DNA of 64,000 nucleotides from Persicaria tinctoria (Eukaryota; Streptophyta; Magnoliopsida; Caryophyllales; Polygonaceae), in the NCBI GenBank assembly GCA_037127255.1, contig JBANSL010000001.1, forward strand, positions 33,196,001 through 33,260,000, read 5' to 3'. A model generated the notes under the pieces. It did not search any database. It was not told where the DNA came from and saw only the letters and a program-made list of their open reading frames with translations. Positions 12,913 to 25,732 of this stretch are shown here, piece by piece. Positions within the stretch are counted from its first letter, which is position 1; the number at the start of each line of letters is the position of its first letter. A program made the position numbers and the translations under genes.

Positions 12913-15374
12913 TCATTTTTGTAGCAGGGCAGTGGAATACGAAGTAACGTCTGATCCCTTTTGATGATCATTGCTATATGAGTCCGAATCCTACCCAAAA
13001 AATAAATAAATTATATTGTGAGTATCTTTAGATAGGAGCCTAGCATTATATATTTTAGGAGTAATGTAATAAGTTTAGAAGCTTATTGAAAACATACCTG
13101 TATAATATTTGGACTCTTTAAGAACTGATTTATCAAGGAATCATCATCCGTCATATTTAGCACTTTGTAGACTTTATACTTCTTCTCTATGTTAAATTTG
13201 CCGATGTCGATTCTAAACAAATACTTCTTATTGACTATTATCTTCAACTCTTTGGGGCATCCACTACTTTCACCGCCCTATAAAGTTAATAAATTTACAT
13301 AAAATTAAAATAATGTATATTGAATACTTATATAAGTGATTTTTTTTATTAATTACAAAATTGAAAGAATTACCTTTTCCAAAAATTTCTCTTGTAAATC
13401 TGAAGCTGTTATTTTGAATAGGTGCAAGGCTTCGCGATCAAACAATACTAAAGTAGCACTGTCGGTGTCATCAACCACTCGAATTTTGACCATATATCTA
13501 TTTTAATTGATAACAAAACGTATTAGAATAGTAAATAAAGAAATTTAAATATTGTATATATTGATCGATAAATAGATACATGTAACTGATTTACCTTGGA
13601 CCTACAATGTTGACATCTTTCCCACATTTTCTGCACCAAAAATTTTCACCTTGACGTTGAACTTTGGTCGCACAAATCTTGCACCCAATGTAAAACCAGT
13701 CATGCTCGTCTTCAATTCTAATAATAGTTGCAAGACTCACAATCTGACGTTCCTATGAAGCAATATAAAGAATATATTTAATATTATTTGTAACAGTAAA
13801 ATCTATCTATATTTTATATACATGCACGATAGATATTTTTACCTTGTCTATACTGGGTATGATATCCAAAGATTTTCTTTCTTCTTCTTTCAAAAATAAG
13901 TCACTTGGGGAATTGGAATTTTGGCTTCGGTTGTGGATGACCCTATTGTCATTGCTTTTTCCACATGTAGCAAGCCATCTAATATATATTTTATAAATGA
14001 AATATTTATTTGAGAATACCACCGCAATATAACACATTAAAACACCAAAATTTGTAAATTTAATTCTATAATAGTACCTTATTTTGAATTCATGAATTTC
14101 ATTGATATTTTCACCAAATATAAGTCTCGTATTAAAGCAATTTGATACTTGCATGGTGCATGCGCATTTATAAAACATAACATATGATTAAATAAGTGAA
14201 TAGATTAAAAAAAATGTCCCCATTATTCAAATATATATCGGTTAGTTTTATATACAACGATCACTTAATTTTAGAACATGAATTAACTAATTGTGTACGG
14301 AAGCTTTCTAAATACCTCAATTAATTAATGTTGACTACATATAAATAAATACGTATATATATAATTAAAGTGATACACAAATAAATATGTATATATAAAT
14401 AAAGTGATACGTATATTTTAATTAAAGTGATACGTATATATAAATAAATATGTATAAATCACGTACCTTGCCATTGTTTAATTTTTCCACACTGGATTAT
14501 CATAAATAAGTTGTCATCTTCAACGCCTTTTAGTTTGGATGAAAGTTGTTGAGCGTATTCTCCCCATAAAACACAATCAAGGAGAGCATTCCTATGTATA
14601 TATGTATATAATAATCGATTAGTAAAATATATGTAAACCTTACTATATGGTAAAAGAGTGGTAATAATAATACTTAAAAATACACTCACTTGCAATCTTG
14701 TAGCTTAAATGTAAACCTACTATTACCACCGGTAGGTAGGAAATAAATATCATCACAAGTGTGAACTCTTCCAATCACATCTACAAATGTAGAGAAACAA
14801 TGAGGAAAAGTTACTCAAATAATATTATAAAACAGTTAATTATTTTGAACAAACTTATATATACATACGTACCGGGTAAGTAGCTTTGATCTTCTTTATT
14901 ATTAATTATACGCTCAAAATCAATGAAGTTGAATGATGATGTAGGAATATCTACGATCGCATTGCACTCTTTGACCGATGTTGCAAACGTAAAATTTACC
15001 TTACAATCATGTTTTGTTAACTTCCATGAGCCGGTATTTCTCCCAACACGAAAATGCTTGATAATGTATAGGCCGCCCTCTTTAAGGATATCAGAAAAAT
15101 TATCTAATAAATTTTCATTGATAAAGCCTTGTATCTTTCCTCCCTGTAAAGTAATTTTTTAAAAGTTAAACATAATCTTATAAAGAAAAATATTATAAAT
15201 CATGAAAGTAAAATATTATAATATTACCTGTTCATCAATGAAGATCATATCTATGTGAGTAATTTTACGGGACTTGAAATCTTTAACCTTCCACAGATGA
15301 AGTATGCGAATTCTTATTTTTCCATCTTCTTTGTTCGTTGTAAGATCGCGAATAACATCATATACTTCTGCCAT
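12913..15374 (-). CDS. RPA70-like single-stranded DNA-binding protein, 10 exons, intact
   Basis: Reading the minus strand with GT-AG introns gives exons 15374-15228, 15143-14873, 14780-14690, 14591-14467, 14147-14078, 13978-13843, 13752-13595, 13497-13374, 13277-13098 and 12990-12913. The sum is 1380 bp: 459 codons plus a TGA, all junctions in phase. Exons 1-2 look like the first OB fold (DUF223 type; RIRILHLWKVKDF). Exons 3-6 look like a second OB fold (DVIGRV, then VSNCFNTRLIFGE). Exons 7-9 match the RPA1 C-terminal domain with a zinc ribbon (CKIC...CRKC) followed by YMVKIRVVDDTDSATLVLF. RPA70 coats single-stranded DNA in the nucleus during replication and repair. At 459 residues it is shorter than housekeeping RPA1 and lacks the N-terminal protein-interaction domain, like RPA genes carried by Helitrons. 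The start is the first ATG of exon 1. No stop or frameshift was seen. Confidence 0.87.
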
Positions 15375-15377
15375 TAG

Positions 15378-16318
15378 AATCCTAAATCAAAAGATAAAAT
15401 TAGATTTCAAACACGTCAATTTAATATGAAGAACAAACGCTATAAAAATGAATTTAGTATAAACTACATAGCCTACCGAACCGAACAATACAAAAACTGA
15501 AATCTTTCCTCCAAAGCCTAAGCACGTATGCACGAAGAACAAAAGGATTCAATGGAAGAGGTGGTGGTTCATCCAATGATTATCTGTATTATTTTTATAG
15601 CAACTCCAAAGTTGTTAATTAAAAATCTATATTTGAATGAAAATAAGCCGAGTTTGGCTGGACAATATACTCATACTTGCCTAAATAGTGAAAGAGGACG
15701 GGACCTCAATATAGGAATTTACTTGCCGTATGATATATATCAATATATATGTATATAGAAGATAAAAGATAGAAGATTGGATTACTTGCCGTATGATATA
15801 AATCTATATATATAATGTATATGATGATTAGATTAGATAGGATGGAAATTGGGTAAATAATCTAAATTTAGGTATCTAAATTTATTCTCTATTAGGAGAA
15901 TGGGTGGATGGTTATAATATAATTTATTATTATTATTATTAATTATTATTATTATTATTATTGATATTATTATTATTATTGATGATTGTGTTATATTGAT
16001 ATAATTTTTTTCTTATATAATATTTATTATTATTATTATTATTTTTATTAGATTTATTATTATTTTTATTAGATTTCCTTTTTTACGGGAGAAAGTTTAC
16101 ATAGATTTAATTATTTTTATTAAATATCCTTTTTTACGGGAGAAAGATTATATAGTTTTTTACGGGAGAAAGTTTATATAGATTTAATTATTTTTATTAG
16201 ATTTCTTTTTTGACGGGAGAAGGTTTTGCGAGACGCTCTCTCATGCCGCCACGTAGGCAGATTCACTCACGCGCCGCCACGCAGGACGCTACGCATCGGT
16301 TTTAGTATATGTATATAG
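15378..16318. other. 5' region of the Helitron, AT-rich with short repeats
   Basis: Upstream of the RPA-like gene and up to the TC terminus. It contains an (ATT)n-rich stretch at ~15920-16075 and about three copies of a ~60-bp repeat containing TTTTACGGGAGAAAG at ~16080-16220. A GC-rich patch at 16225-16300 sits next to the Helitron 5' end. It may hold the gene's promoter, but no clear element stands out. Confidence 0.5.
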
Positions 16319-16319
16319 A

Positions 16320-17061
16320 TAGATAGATAGATAGATAATAGATATATTGCAATCGAAAAAAAAAATGGAAACATGTCTCAATATTTACGACAATATAACC
16401 GAAAATAAATAAAAAAGGGAATGGATTCAAATCATATTTAAAATAGGAAACAAATATTTTAAAGTTTCCAAAATGATATTGACCAATAAGAAAAGCTCAT
16501 TTGATTAAAAAAATCAACTTTAATTGTTAGCGTGACACATCAGCAAAATCCTAGCAGAATTAGTAATATTAATAGTTATATTTCAATCGGAAAAAAAAAT
16601 GGAAACATGTCTCAATATTTACGACAATATAACCGAAAATAAATAAAAAAGGGAATGGATTCAAATCAACTTTAAAATAGGAAATAAATATTTTAAAGTT
16701 TCCATAATAATATTGACCAATAAAAAAATCTCATTTGAATAAAAAAATTCAACTTTAATTGTGGGCGTGACACGTTAGCAAAATGCTAGCAGAATTAGTA
16801 ATATATATATTGCAATCGGAAAAAAAAATGGAAACATGTCTCAATATTTACGACAATATAACCGAAAATAAATAAAAAAAGGGAATGGATTCAAATCATA
16901 TTTAAAATATGAAACAAATATTTTAAAGTTTCCATAATGATATTGACCAGTAAGAAAAGCTCATTTGAATAAAAAATTCAACTTTAATTGTGACCGTGAC
17001 ACGTCAGCAAAATGCTAGCAGAATTAGTAATATTAATAGATAGATAGATGGATAGATGGAG

Positions 17062-17106
<45 letters not shown>

Positions 17107-18077
17107 TTGCAATCGGAAAAAAAAATGGAAACATGTCTCAATATTTACGACAATATAACAAAAATAAATAAATAAGGGAATGGATTCAAATCATATTTAA
17201 AATAGGAAACAAATATTTTAAATTTTACATAATGATATTGACCAATAAGAAAAGCTCATTTGAATAAAAAATTCAACTTTAATTGTGAGCGTGACACGTC
17301 AGCAAAAGGCTAGGAGAATTACTAATATTAATAGATAGATAGATAGATAATAGATATATTGCAATCGAAAAAAAAAATGGAAACATGTCTCAATATTTAC
17401 GACAATATAACCGAAAATAAATAAAAAAGGGAATGGATTCAAATCATATTTAAAATAGGAAACAAATATTTTAAAGTTTCCAAAATGATATTGACCAATA
17501 AGAAAAGCTCATTTGATTAAAAAAATCAACTTTAATTGTTAGCGTGACACATCAGCAAAATGCTAGCAGAATTAGTAATATTAATAGATATATTGCAATC
17601 GGAAAAAAAAAATGGAAACATGTCTCAATATTTACGACAATATAACCGAAAATAAATAAAAAAGGGAATGGATTCAAATCAACTTTAAAATAGGAAACAA
17701 ATATTTTAAAGTTTCCATAATAATATTGACCAATAAGAAAATCTCATTTGAATAAAAAAATTCAACTTTAATTGTGGGCGTGACACGTTAGCAAAATGAT
17801 AGCAGAATTAGTAATATATATATATTGCAATCGGAAAAAAAAAATGGAAACATGTCTCAACATTTACGACAATATAACCGAAAATTAATAAAAAAAGGGA
17901 ATGGATTCAAATCATATTTAAAATATGAAACAAATATTTTAAAGTTTCCATAATGATATTGACCAGTAAGAAAAGCTCATTTGAATAAAAAATTTAACTT
18001 TAATTGTGACCGTGACACGTCAGCAAAATGCTAGCAGAATTAGTAATATTAATAGATAGATAGATGGATAGATGGAG

Positions 18078-18118
<41 letters not shown>

Positions 18119-19765
18119 TTGCAATCGGAAAAAAAAATGGAAACATGTCTCAATATTTACGACAATATAACAAAAATAAATAAAAAAGGGAATGGATTCA
18201 AATCATATTTAAAATAGGAAACAAGTATTTTAAATTTTCCATAATGATATTGACCAATAAGAAAAGCTCATTTGAATAAAAAATTCAACTTTAATTGTGA
18301 GCGTGACACGTCAGCAAAATGCTAGCAGAATTAGTAATATTAATAGATAGATAGATAGATAGATAGATATATTGCAATCGAAAAAAAAAAATGGAAACAT
18401 GTCTCAATATTTACGACAATATAACCGAAAATAAATAAAAAAGGGAATGGATTCAAATCATATTTAAAATAGGAATAAAATATTTTAAAGTTTCCAAAAT
18501 GATATTGACCAATAAGAAAAGCTCATTTGATTAAAAAAATCAACTTTAATTGTTACCGTGACACATTAGCAAAATGCTAGCAGAATTAGTAATATTAATA
18601 GATAGATAGATATATATTGCAATGGGAAAAAAAAATGGAAACATGTCTCAATATTTACGACAATATAACCGAAAATAAATAAAAAAGGGAATGGATTCAA
18701 ATCAACTTTAAAATAGGAAAAAAATATTTTAAAGTTTCCATAATAATATTGACCAATAAGAAAATCTCATTTGAATAAAAAAATTCAACTTTAATAGTGG
18801 GCCTGACACGTTAGCAAAATGCTAGCAGAATTAATGATATATATATTGCAATCGGAAAAAAAAAAAGGAAACATGTCTCAATATTTACGACAATGTAACC
18901 GAAAATAAATAAAAAAGGGAATGGATTCAAATCATATTTAAAATAGGAAACAAATATTTTAAAGTTTCCATAATGATATTGACCAATAAGAAAAGCTCAT
19001 TTGAATAAAAAATTCAACTTTAATTGTGAGCGTGACACGTCAGCAAAATTAGTAATATTAATAGATAGATAGGTAGATAAATATTGCAATAGGAAAAAAA
19101 AATGGAAACATGTCTCAATATTTACGACAATATAAAAGAAAATAAATAAAAAAGGGAATGGATACAAATCATATTTAAAATAGGAAACAAATATTTTAAA
19201 TTTTCCATAATGATATTGACCAATAAGAAAAGCTCATTTGAATAAAAAATTCAACTTTAATTGTGAGTGTGACACGTCAGCAAAATGCTAGCAGAATTAG
19301 TAATATTAATAGATATATTGCAATCGGAAAAAAAAAAAATGGAAACATGTCTCAATATTTACGACAATATAACCGAAAATAAATAAAAAAGGGAATGGAT
19401 TCAAATCAACTTTAAAATAGGAAACAAATATTTTAAAGTTTCCATAATAATATTGACCAATAAGAAAATCTCATTTGAATAAAAAAATTCAACTTTAATT
19501 GTGGGCGTGACACGTTAGCAAAATGCTAGCAGAATTAGTAATATATATATTGCAATCGGAAAAAAAAATGGAAACATGTCTCAATATTTACGACAATATA
19601 ACCGAAAATAAATAAAAAAAGGGAATGGATTCAAATCATATTTAAAATATGAAACAAATATTTTAAAGTTTCCTGACCAATAAGAAAAGCTCATTTGAAT
19701 AAAAAATTCAACTTTAATTGTGAGCGTGACACGTCAGCAAAATGCTAGCAGAATTAGTAATATTA

Positions 19766-19824
<59 letters not shown>

Positions 19825-20089
19825 TTGCAATCGGGAAAAAAATGGAAACATGTCTCAATATTTACGACAATATAACAAAAATAAATAAAAAAGGGAATGG
19901 ATTCAAATCATATTTAAAATAGGAAACAAATATTTTAAATTTTCCATAATGATATTGACCAATAAGAAAAGCTCATTTGAATAAAAAATTCAAATTTAAT
20001 TGTGAGCATGACACGTCAGCAAAATTCTAGCAGAATTAGTAATATTAATAGATAGATAGATAGATAATAGATATATTGCAATTGAAAAA
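16320..20089. repeat. GATA-linked satellite, main segment
   Basis: Fifteen monomers counted by the motif CATGTCTCAATATTTACGAC or near variants, spaced about 230-300 bp. The variation comes mostly from the (GATA)n run. Four diagnostic types recur in the order b-c-d-a: b has ACACATCAGC after TTGATTAAAA, c has GGGCGTGACACGTTAGC, d has GACCGTGACACG plus GATGGATAGATGGAGAG, and a has GAGCGTGACACGTCAGC. The b type recurs near 16500, 17515 and 18530, about 1015 bp apart. From ~18850 the order changes to a-a-c-a-a. Confidence 0.93.
20081..20089. repeat. 9-bp target duplication, left copy
   Basis: ATTGAAAAA, repeated exactly at 22378-22386 on the other side of the long-TIR element. The duplicated bases are part of a satellite monomer. 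Confidence 0.8.
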
Positions 20090-22377
20090 GAGTGAGGCTA
20101 GAGGCAAGACGTCGGAATGGCTATTGACAAGATAATTTCACCTAAATTACCCCAAGTCCTTTTCATTTTTTCTGAACACGTTGCAAAAATCTCAAAACTC
20201 TCTCTTCCGAATCGAAACCTAAATCTGACGAACGAATTGTTTTGATTGAAAACAGCTTAAAATCGATGAAATTAATCAAAAGATCAATCAATCAACACAC
20301 GAATGGGTATATCGGTCGCTTTAAGTGATTATCGAATGACAATTTTAAGTCTTCGTTCGAAAAAACCGTCGAAGGAAGAGCTCTGCATACAGAAATGAGG
20401 TTAATGCATAAGCTCAGCATATTTATGTGAGGTGAATAAATAAGCTCAACAAGTTTTTGTGAGGTGAATACGTAACCTCAGTGCATAAAAAAGAGGTTAT
20501 GAAGGAGCCTCATCTACTTTTTAGGAGGTATATAATGACCCATTTGAAGATCTTCTCTAAATCCTCATTGATATAAGCTGAGCTAAATAAACAACCTCGG
20601 CCTCTGCTGTTGAGTTGAAGGAGGTAGCTCGGCTTCTGTTGTTGAGGTTAAAGAGAGAGTTCAGCTTCTGTTGTTGAGCTTAGTGAGTGAGCTCGGCCAA
20701 TGTTGTTGAGGCTATAAAATATCCTCCTTGACACGTATTGCATAAATTCATTAAAAGTATATGTGTGATGAATATTGTTATAATGCAAACTCATATGCTT
20801 CTAATAATGAGACATACTAAATGACTAAATCAGTTTAGAAAATGTTGTTTTCTCCACTTCTGATTGCAACTCTAAATGAAATAGTAAAATAGTTATTCTT
20901 AAGCAGACATGAAACAAATTAATGCATATTTTAATGTCCTATCTTACGGTAATTGTTTCAAGTGCCCACTTCCCACTTATCCTCAACCTAAGGATTAATG
21001 GCGTCTCAATTCCTTTCCGTCCTGATGTAGTAAATAAGAAAAATGTAATTATTTGGAGCTACGTTACCTGTACTAATCTAAATAACAAGCCATTGGTAGT
21101 GGCTGTTGTTATGCTATGGAAATCTAATGTATTAGCAATAGAAAAACAACTAGGAATTACATCCACGTTGCATTCACAATGGTTTCATGAACAAAAAATA
21201 TTTATATATGTCAGTTCGACAAGTAATATTGAAATCTTAAATTACCTCTATTGATGTTACATCATGACGAATACATCTATCCACTAGTGTTTTGGCCTAT
21301 GCTACGCACGGGTCTAAATTTTTTTAATATAAATTATATATAAAATAATATTTTTATGTTATAATTATTAAAGATTTATCTCTAGGGAAAAATATTTTTG
21401 TATAAATATATTGAGATTATTTATGATGAACTTTAACCGCTGAATTGTTATCAAATGTATAGTTGTTCGTGCTTTATACTAATATTTATATTTAACACCA
21501 CAAACATTATACAACCAGCCTTTTTCTTGCTTCTATTTATTCAAATTAATATGATATATTATGATTTCTAATATTAATTTTAAAATGATGAAATTAAATA
21601 AATGAGTAATGTTAATCTAAAAAGGATATTTCTAACTGATGAGAAAGCATTTAGTGAATGAATTTATTGAGCAAAAAAATCTCTTTTATAAGTTCATTCT
21701 TAAAATTTAATATATTGATTTTTTAATTAAAAATTGATGCTTATGCCAATTTATGCCTCAACAACATTGGCTGAGCTCACTCACGAAGCTCAACAACAGA
21801 AGCTGAGCTCTCTCTTTAACCTCAACAACAGAAGCCGAGCTACCTCCTTCACCTCAACAACAGAGGCCGAGGTTGTTTATTTAGCTCGGCTTATATGAAT
21901 GAGGATTTAGATAAGATCTTCAAAGGGGTCATTATATACCTCCTAAGAAGTAGATGAGGCTCCTTCATAACCTCTTTTTTATGCACTGAGGTTACATATT
22001 CACCTCACAAAAACTTGCTGAGCTTATTTATTCACCTCACATAAATATGCTGAGCTTATGCATTAACCTCATTTCTGTATGCAGAGCTCTTCCTTCGACG
22101 GTTTTTTCGAACGAAGACTTAAAATTGTCATTCGATAATCACTTAAAGCGACCGATATACCCGTTCGTGTGTTGATTGATTGATCTTTTGATTAATTTCA
22201 TCGATTTTAGGCTGTTTTCAATCAAAACAATTCGTTCGTCAGATTTAGGTTTCGATTCGGAAGAGAGAGTTTTGAGCTTTTTGCAACGTGTTCAGAAAAA
22301 ATGAAAAGGAATTGGGGTAATTTAGGTGAAATTATCTTGTCAATAGTCATTCCGACGTCTTGCCTAAAGCCCTTATG
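20090..22377. mobile_element. Element with ~620-bp terminal inverted repeats
   Basis: Arms 20090-~20715 and ~21752-22377 are inverted copies of each other with scattered mismatches, both containing AGGCAAGACGTCGGAATG near the outer end. The element is flanked by the 9-bp duplication ATTGAAAAA (20081-20089 and 22378-22386). Long inverted ends and a 9-bp duplication fit a Mutator-like or foldback element. Each arm holds short repeats rich in GTTGTTGAG and AGCTCGGCTTCTG. The ~1-kb loop carries a 110-codon frame from an ATG at 20922 that I do not recognise, and a Helitron-like end. No transposase is present. A transcript across it could form a very long hairpin. Confidence 0.85.
21284..21738 (-). 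mobile_element. Small Helitron-like remnant inside the loop
   Basis: On the minus strand it ends with an imperfect hairpin (ACCCGTGC...GCATAGGCC) followed by ACTAG at 21284, the same arrangement as the Helitron at 11046. The other border is uncertain; a GA|T is present near 21738. The interior is AT-rich and non-coding. Confidence 0.4.
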
Positions 22378-22471
22378 ATTGAAAAAAAAAGAAAAAATTT
22401 GCGAAATAGGCACATTAATTGGTCGAATTTGCAAAATAGACGCGAGTTTGGACAAATTTGCAAAATGACCT

Positions 22472-22481
22472 CTATATAATC
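22472..22481 (+). promoter_or_regulatory. TATA-like box in the left end of the element
   Basis: CTATATAATC lies about 82 bp inside the left terminus and is followed by a C/T-rich stretch. Equivalent boxes occur at similar depth in the other Mutator-like ends of this window, pointing inward. Confidence 0.5.
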
Positions 22482-22754
22482 TTATTCTCGGTTGTACGGA
22501 CACTTTTTTCCTCTCTCCCAAATCCTCTCGCCCTCTCGCTCTCGATCTGTTTTCTCTCTCTCGACGCCGGATCCGGCTCCGATTGCGGCGAGTCGCCGGA
22601 CCTCCATCTTCCTCCTATTCGCCGGACCTCCACTCGCTCGCAGCCGCCCTCACTCGCTCGCTGCCGGTCTCCAGTCCTCATCGCCCTTGCTTGTTGACAC
22701 TTTCCCCCTTGCCCTCGCTCGAACCCTTGGCGTCGCTTCGGTTCAAAACCCTAG

Positions 22755-23248
22755 CCTTCAGCAGTGGTTCGAGTACAGTGCGAAATCGAAGAAGCTTACC
22801 TGTCCGGTGTGTAAACAGCGTTGTGCATCCACTAATGCGACCCGTCTTTACTTCCAGTCCACCGGAGATGCGGTTATCACCCAATCGCGTAGCGTTCTCG
22901 ACGGCCTGGAAGAGAGCCCCGGGGTATTGCGGCTGGAGGTCAAGAAGCTTGAATCTAAGGTTTCCGTTTTGAAATTGACATTGGATCATCATCAAGAGGA
23001 ATTGAAACGGATCAATGGAGAGGTTAGTGTTTATAATTTACAGCATAACCATCTGTAAAGAATCAATTATTAGCTTGTAATTCAGACATGTTAAAGTTAT
23101 TTCTTTAATCCTGTAAATCTTATAAGGTTGATCTTGTTTTAGCTGCACCTCTGCAAGGAGCAGTTGTCTAAAGAAGTGACTCTGAAGGTTGAGGCTGACC
23201 TTGAAACAAAAGGAGCGAATTCAGTTAGCACTTCAAACAAAATCAAGT
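22755..23248 (+). pseudogene. Captured fragment of a TRAIP-like RING E3 ligase gene
   Basis: Two exons: 22755-23022 and 23143-23248, with AG and GT at the borders. The first starts at the second half of a RING finger (LQQWFEYSAKSKK, then CPVCKQRC and TRLYFQS), followed by a leucine/lysine-rich coiled coil (VLRLEVKKLESKVSVLKL). The second continues it (LHLCKEQLSKEVTLK). This matches the plant TRAIP/NOPO family, nuclear ubiquitin ligases acting in genome maintenance. The first zinc-binding half of the RING is missing, so ligase activity is not expected. Upstream, the frame is open through a GC-rich stretch with no ATG at its start, so a chimeric transcript is possible. The fragment breaks off after exon 2 and ABCA1-like sequence follows. 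Confidence 0.75.
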
Positions 23249-23600
23249 GTAAGTTGAGAACTATAGGGTCCTAAATGTTTGTATTTTGTGGATTTTAGGA
23301 TTGTTATCTTTGCTGTGTAGTTGTAATCTCCTCCCATTTTCTTTGAACTGGAATTTTTGTCTCCCTAGCTGATATTGTTGATCTCTTGATATATGCTGGC
23401 ATTACGATATGCATAAAAAATATCATGGTTAAGACAATTACTTGGTACGAGGTTCTATTGATGGTTGTGGTCTACAAGTTTCTTGTTCATTTCTTGTCTT
23501 TCTCTTCCCTTTCTTTTTTAAAAGTATAACTTCATTCCAATCTTTAGTGATTATGCAATATTGTCTCATGACATGGATCTAAAGCATAAGTTATATGTAG

Positions 23601-25580
23601 GAGAGGGAAGTGAAAGCTAAGCATCAACAGTTAATCAGTGGGGTACGTGGTTTCTTCTTCTTCTTTTTCCCCCCCTGTTATCAATTTCTTAGAAAGCTAC
23701 TGCCTCTTCTCAACCACAAGTCATGATTGTTTTATTGGAAGATAATGAACTTATCCTTCTTTAGGTATCAGTATTGTCCTATTGGGCCTCTACATACTTG
23801 TGGGACTTCATCAGCTTCTTGTTGCCCTCATCATTTGCAATTATTCTTTTTTGTATCTTTGGTATGTCGGATGCTATATTTCTAAGAGTTTTGTTGACTA
23901 TAAGTACTATTATATCTGTGTTTTTTTTAAGTTAAACTGTGAACCTTGGCCTTCTTATTGACTCGATATTCTGCCAAAATATATTAAATTTATGCAATTA
24001 AATCAACTTATTGACGAGTATATGGCATCAGAAATGTAGTCATCACAATGCAGTGATTTTCCATCCATGAAGTTGAGAAGTTCTACATTAGTGGTTTCAC
24101 TTGTATTCTGGAGGAAGAGGGTATCTACTTCAATGGCTGCTTTTATCTCTCTCGTCTTATCCTATGTTTTTCAAAAACTTCTCATTTTTAGGCTTTATTT
24201 TCTAATAAAGATATGGATAATGATTATACCGAAATTAGAAACCTAAGTGCCACACTTATGTTTTCAGTTTTAAGACTATTTAGGAAACCTCAGCGATCTT
24301 CCCATCGAGGAAGAAGTTGAGAACACTGTATATTGGAAAGCAGACATCCCAGTCTTTCTTTCTTCACTTCTTCAGTGTTCGACTTTCTGAAAAATCTACA
24401 AATTGTCTGCCTCTCCAGGGCTGGATCAGTTTATTGGTGCAGGTTCTTTTTGGCCCACTATTCTCCTGTTTCTTGAGTATGGTTTAGCAGTTGCGTCCTC
24501 AACATACTGCCTCACATTTTTCTTCTCTGATCACTCAATAGCCCAGGTAAGGATTTGTTCCACCTTTGTTGTACCATCTGCAGCTCTGTGCTGAGCAAAT
24601 CTTTCCATGCTAATGTTTTCAACTTTGATGCAGAATGTAGTTCTCCTGATTCACTTTTTCACGGGTCTTATTCTAATGGTGATTTCATTTATAATGGGGC
24701 TCATTGAGGCAACAGCTACTGCAAATTCTTATCTCAAGGTTTGATATGATTAGTAAATTTGGGTTGTATTCCTCTTTAATCATCTTGAAATCCAAAAATT
24801 GTTGCCTCTTTAATTAACCTCCAGTGACGATTAAAAGAGCAAGTTATCATTCAAACCTGTCCTGGTTCCAGTATTTCATCAAGATTCAAGAGATATATGA
24901 CAAATCTCCTCTGTGTTATATTCTTGGAAGTGGATGGTTTCTGGGCACACATTAAAAACAAAAAATGGATAGAAAACCCTAGGGTTGAGTGCATAATCCA
25001 TGGGGGCTAAAGAATTTTTTTTTAAAAAAAATCTTTCTAAATATGAGGCTTTTAATGTGTGCCAATGGACACATGAGAAAACTCCCATATTATTTTCTCA
25101 TCTTTGATTAGTAAGTCTTAAGTGAGTCAATATGCTAAATGGAGATCATTCACATGAAATGATTATGAAATTCTTGCTGCTTTTGGCCTTTTCTTAGGTT
25201 AGTGATGTATGTTATCCTCTATGGTAGGGTAACACGGTAGAGGATTGATCTGTCATTGTGCAGATTTTAAGCAACCAAGTCATTACAAATGATTTTCAGA
25301 TTTCTGCCATGGGACTTAACTTTATGTGTTGCTTGCTGTTTGCCATGTCAAATAACTGCTCACACACTTGATCAACCAACAACCCCCCCACATTGATAGT
25401 GATTGCATCTTAACATAAGTATTTGTCTTTCAGAATGTATTCAGATTGTCACCAGGATTTTGCTTTGCCGATGGACTTGCATCCCTCGCTCTTCTGCGTC
25501 AAGGGATGAAAGATAAATCTAGTGATGGAGTTCTTGACTGGAATGTTACTGGTGCCTCTATATCTTTCTTGGCCATTGAG
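23601..25580 (+). pseudogene. Captured fragment of an ABCA1-like ABC transporter gene
   Basis: Five exons with good splice borders: 23601-23642 (REREVKAKHQQLISG), 23765-23861 ([18 protein letters not shown]), 24419-24546 ([18 protein letters not shown]), 24634-24738 ([17 protein letters not shown]) and 25434-25580 ([18 protein letters not shown]). They match consecutive parts of the second membrane domain of plant full-size ABCA transporters. Such proteins have ~1900 residues with two ATP-binding domains; here there are only ~170 residues, no ATP-binding part and no start. The exons keep their introns, so capture was from genomic DNA rather than cDNA. The fragment cannot make a transporter. 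Confidence 0.8.
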
Positions 25581-25732
25581 GTATTCTCTAATCACTGATA
25601 ACCTTAAGAGAATGCCTTCCTGCATGTTCTGAATCATTTTGCAAAGGTGCTAAAGTTGTAATTGTGAGTGCTATTGTGCAAACTCTAAAATAGAGTTAGA
25701 GTTGTGCACCTCTAAAGTATCGTACTTTTAAA

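Larger units (their letters stand above)
11046..16319 (-). mobile_element. Helitron carrying an RPA-like gene
   Basis: On the minus strand it begins TCTATATACATATACTAAAA (16319) and ends with a short hairpin (CCCGT...ACGGG) and CTAG (11046), with host A at one side and T at the other. That is the Helitron signature: TC start, 3' hairpin, CTRR end, A/T target, no target duplication. Joining the flanks gives ATTAA|TAGATAGATAG...GATATATTGCAATC, identical to an unoccupied monomer at 17330-17365, so the site is confirmed inside the window. The element is 5274 bp and holds one intact spliced RPA-like gene in its own orientation plus a possible captured exon. No Rep/helicase frame is present, so it must be mobilised in trans. 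Confidence 0.88.
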
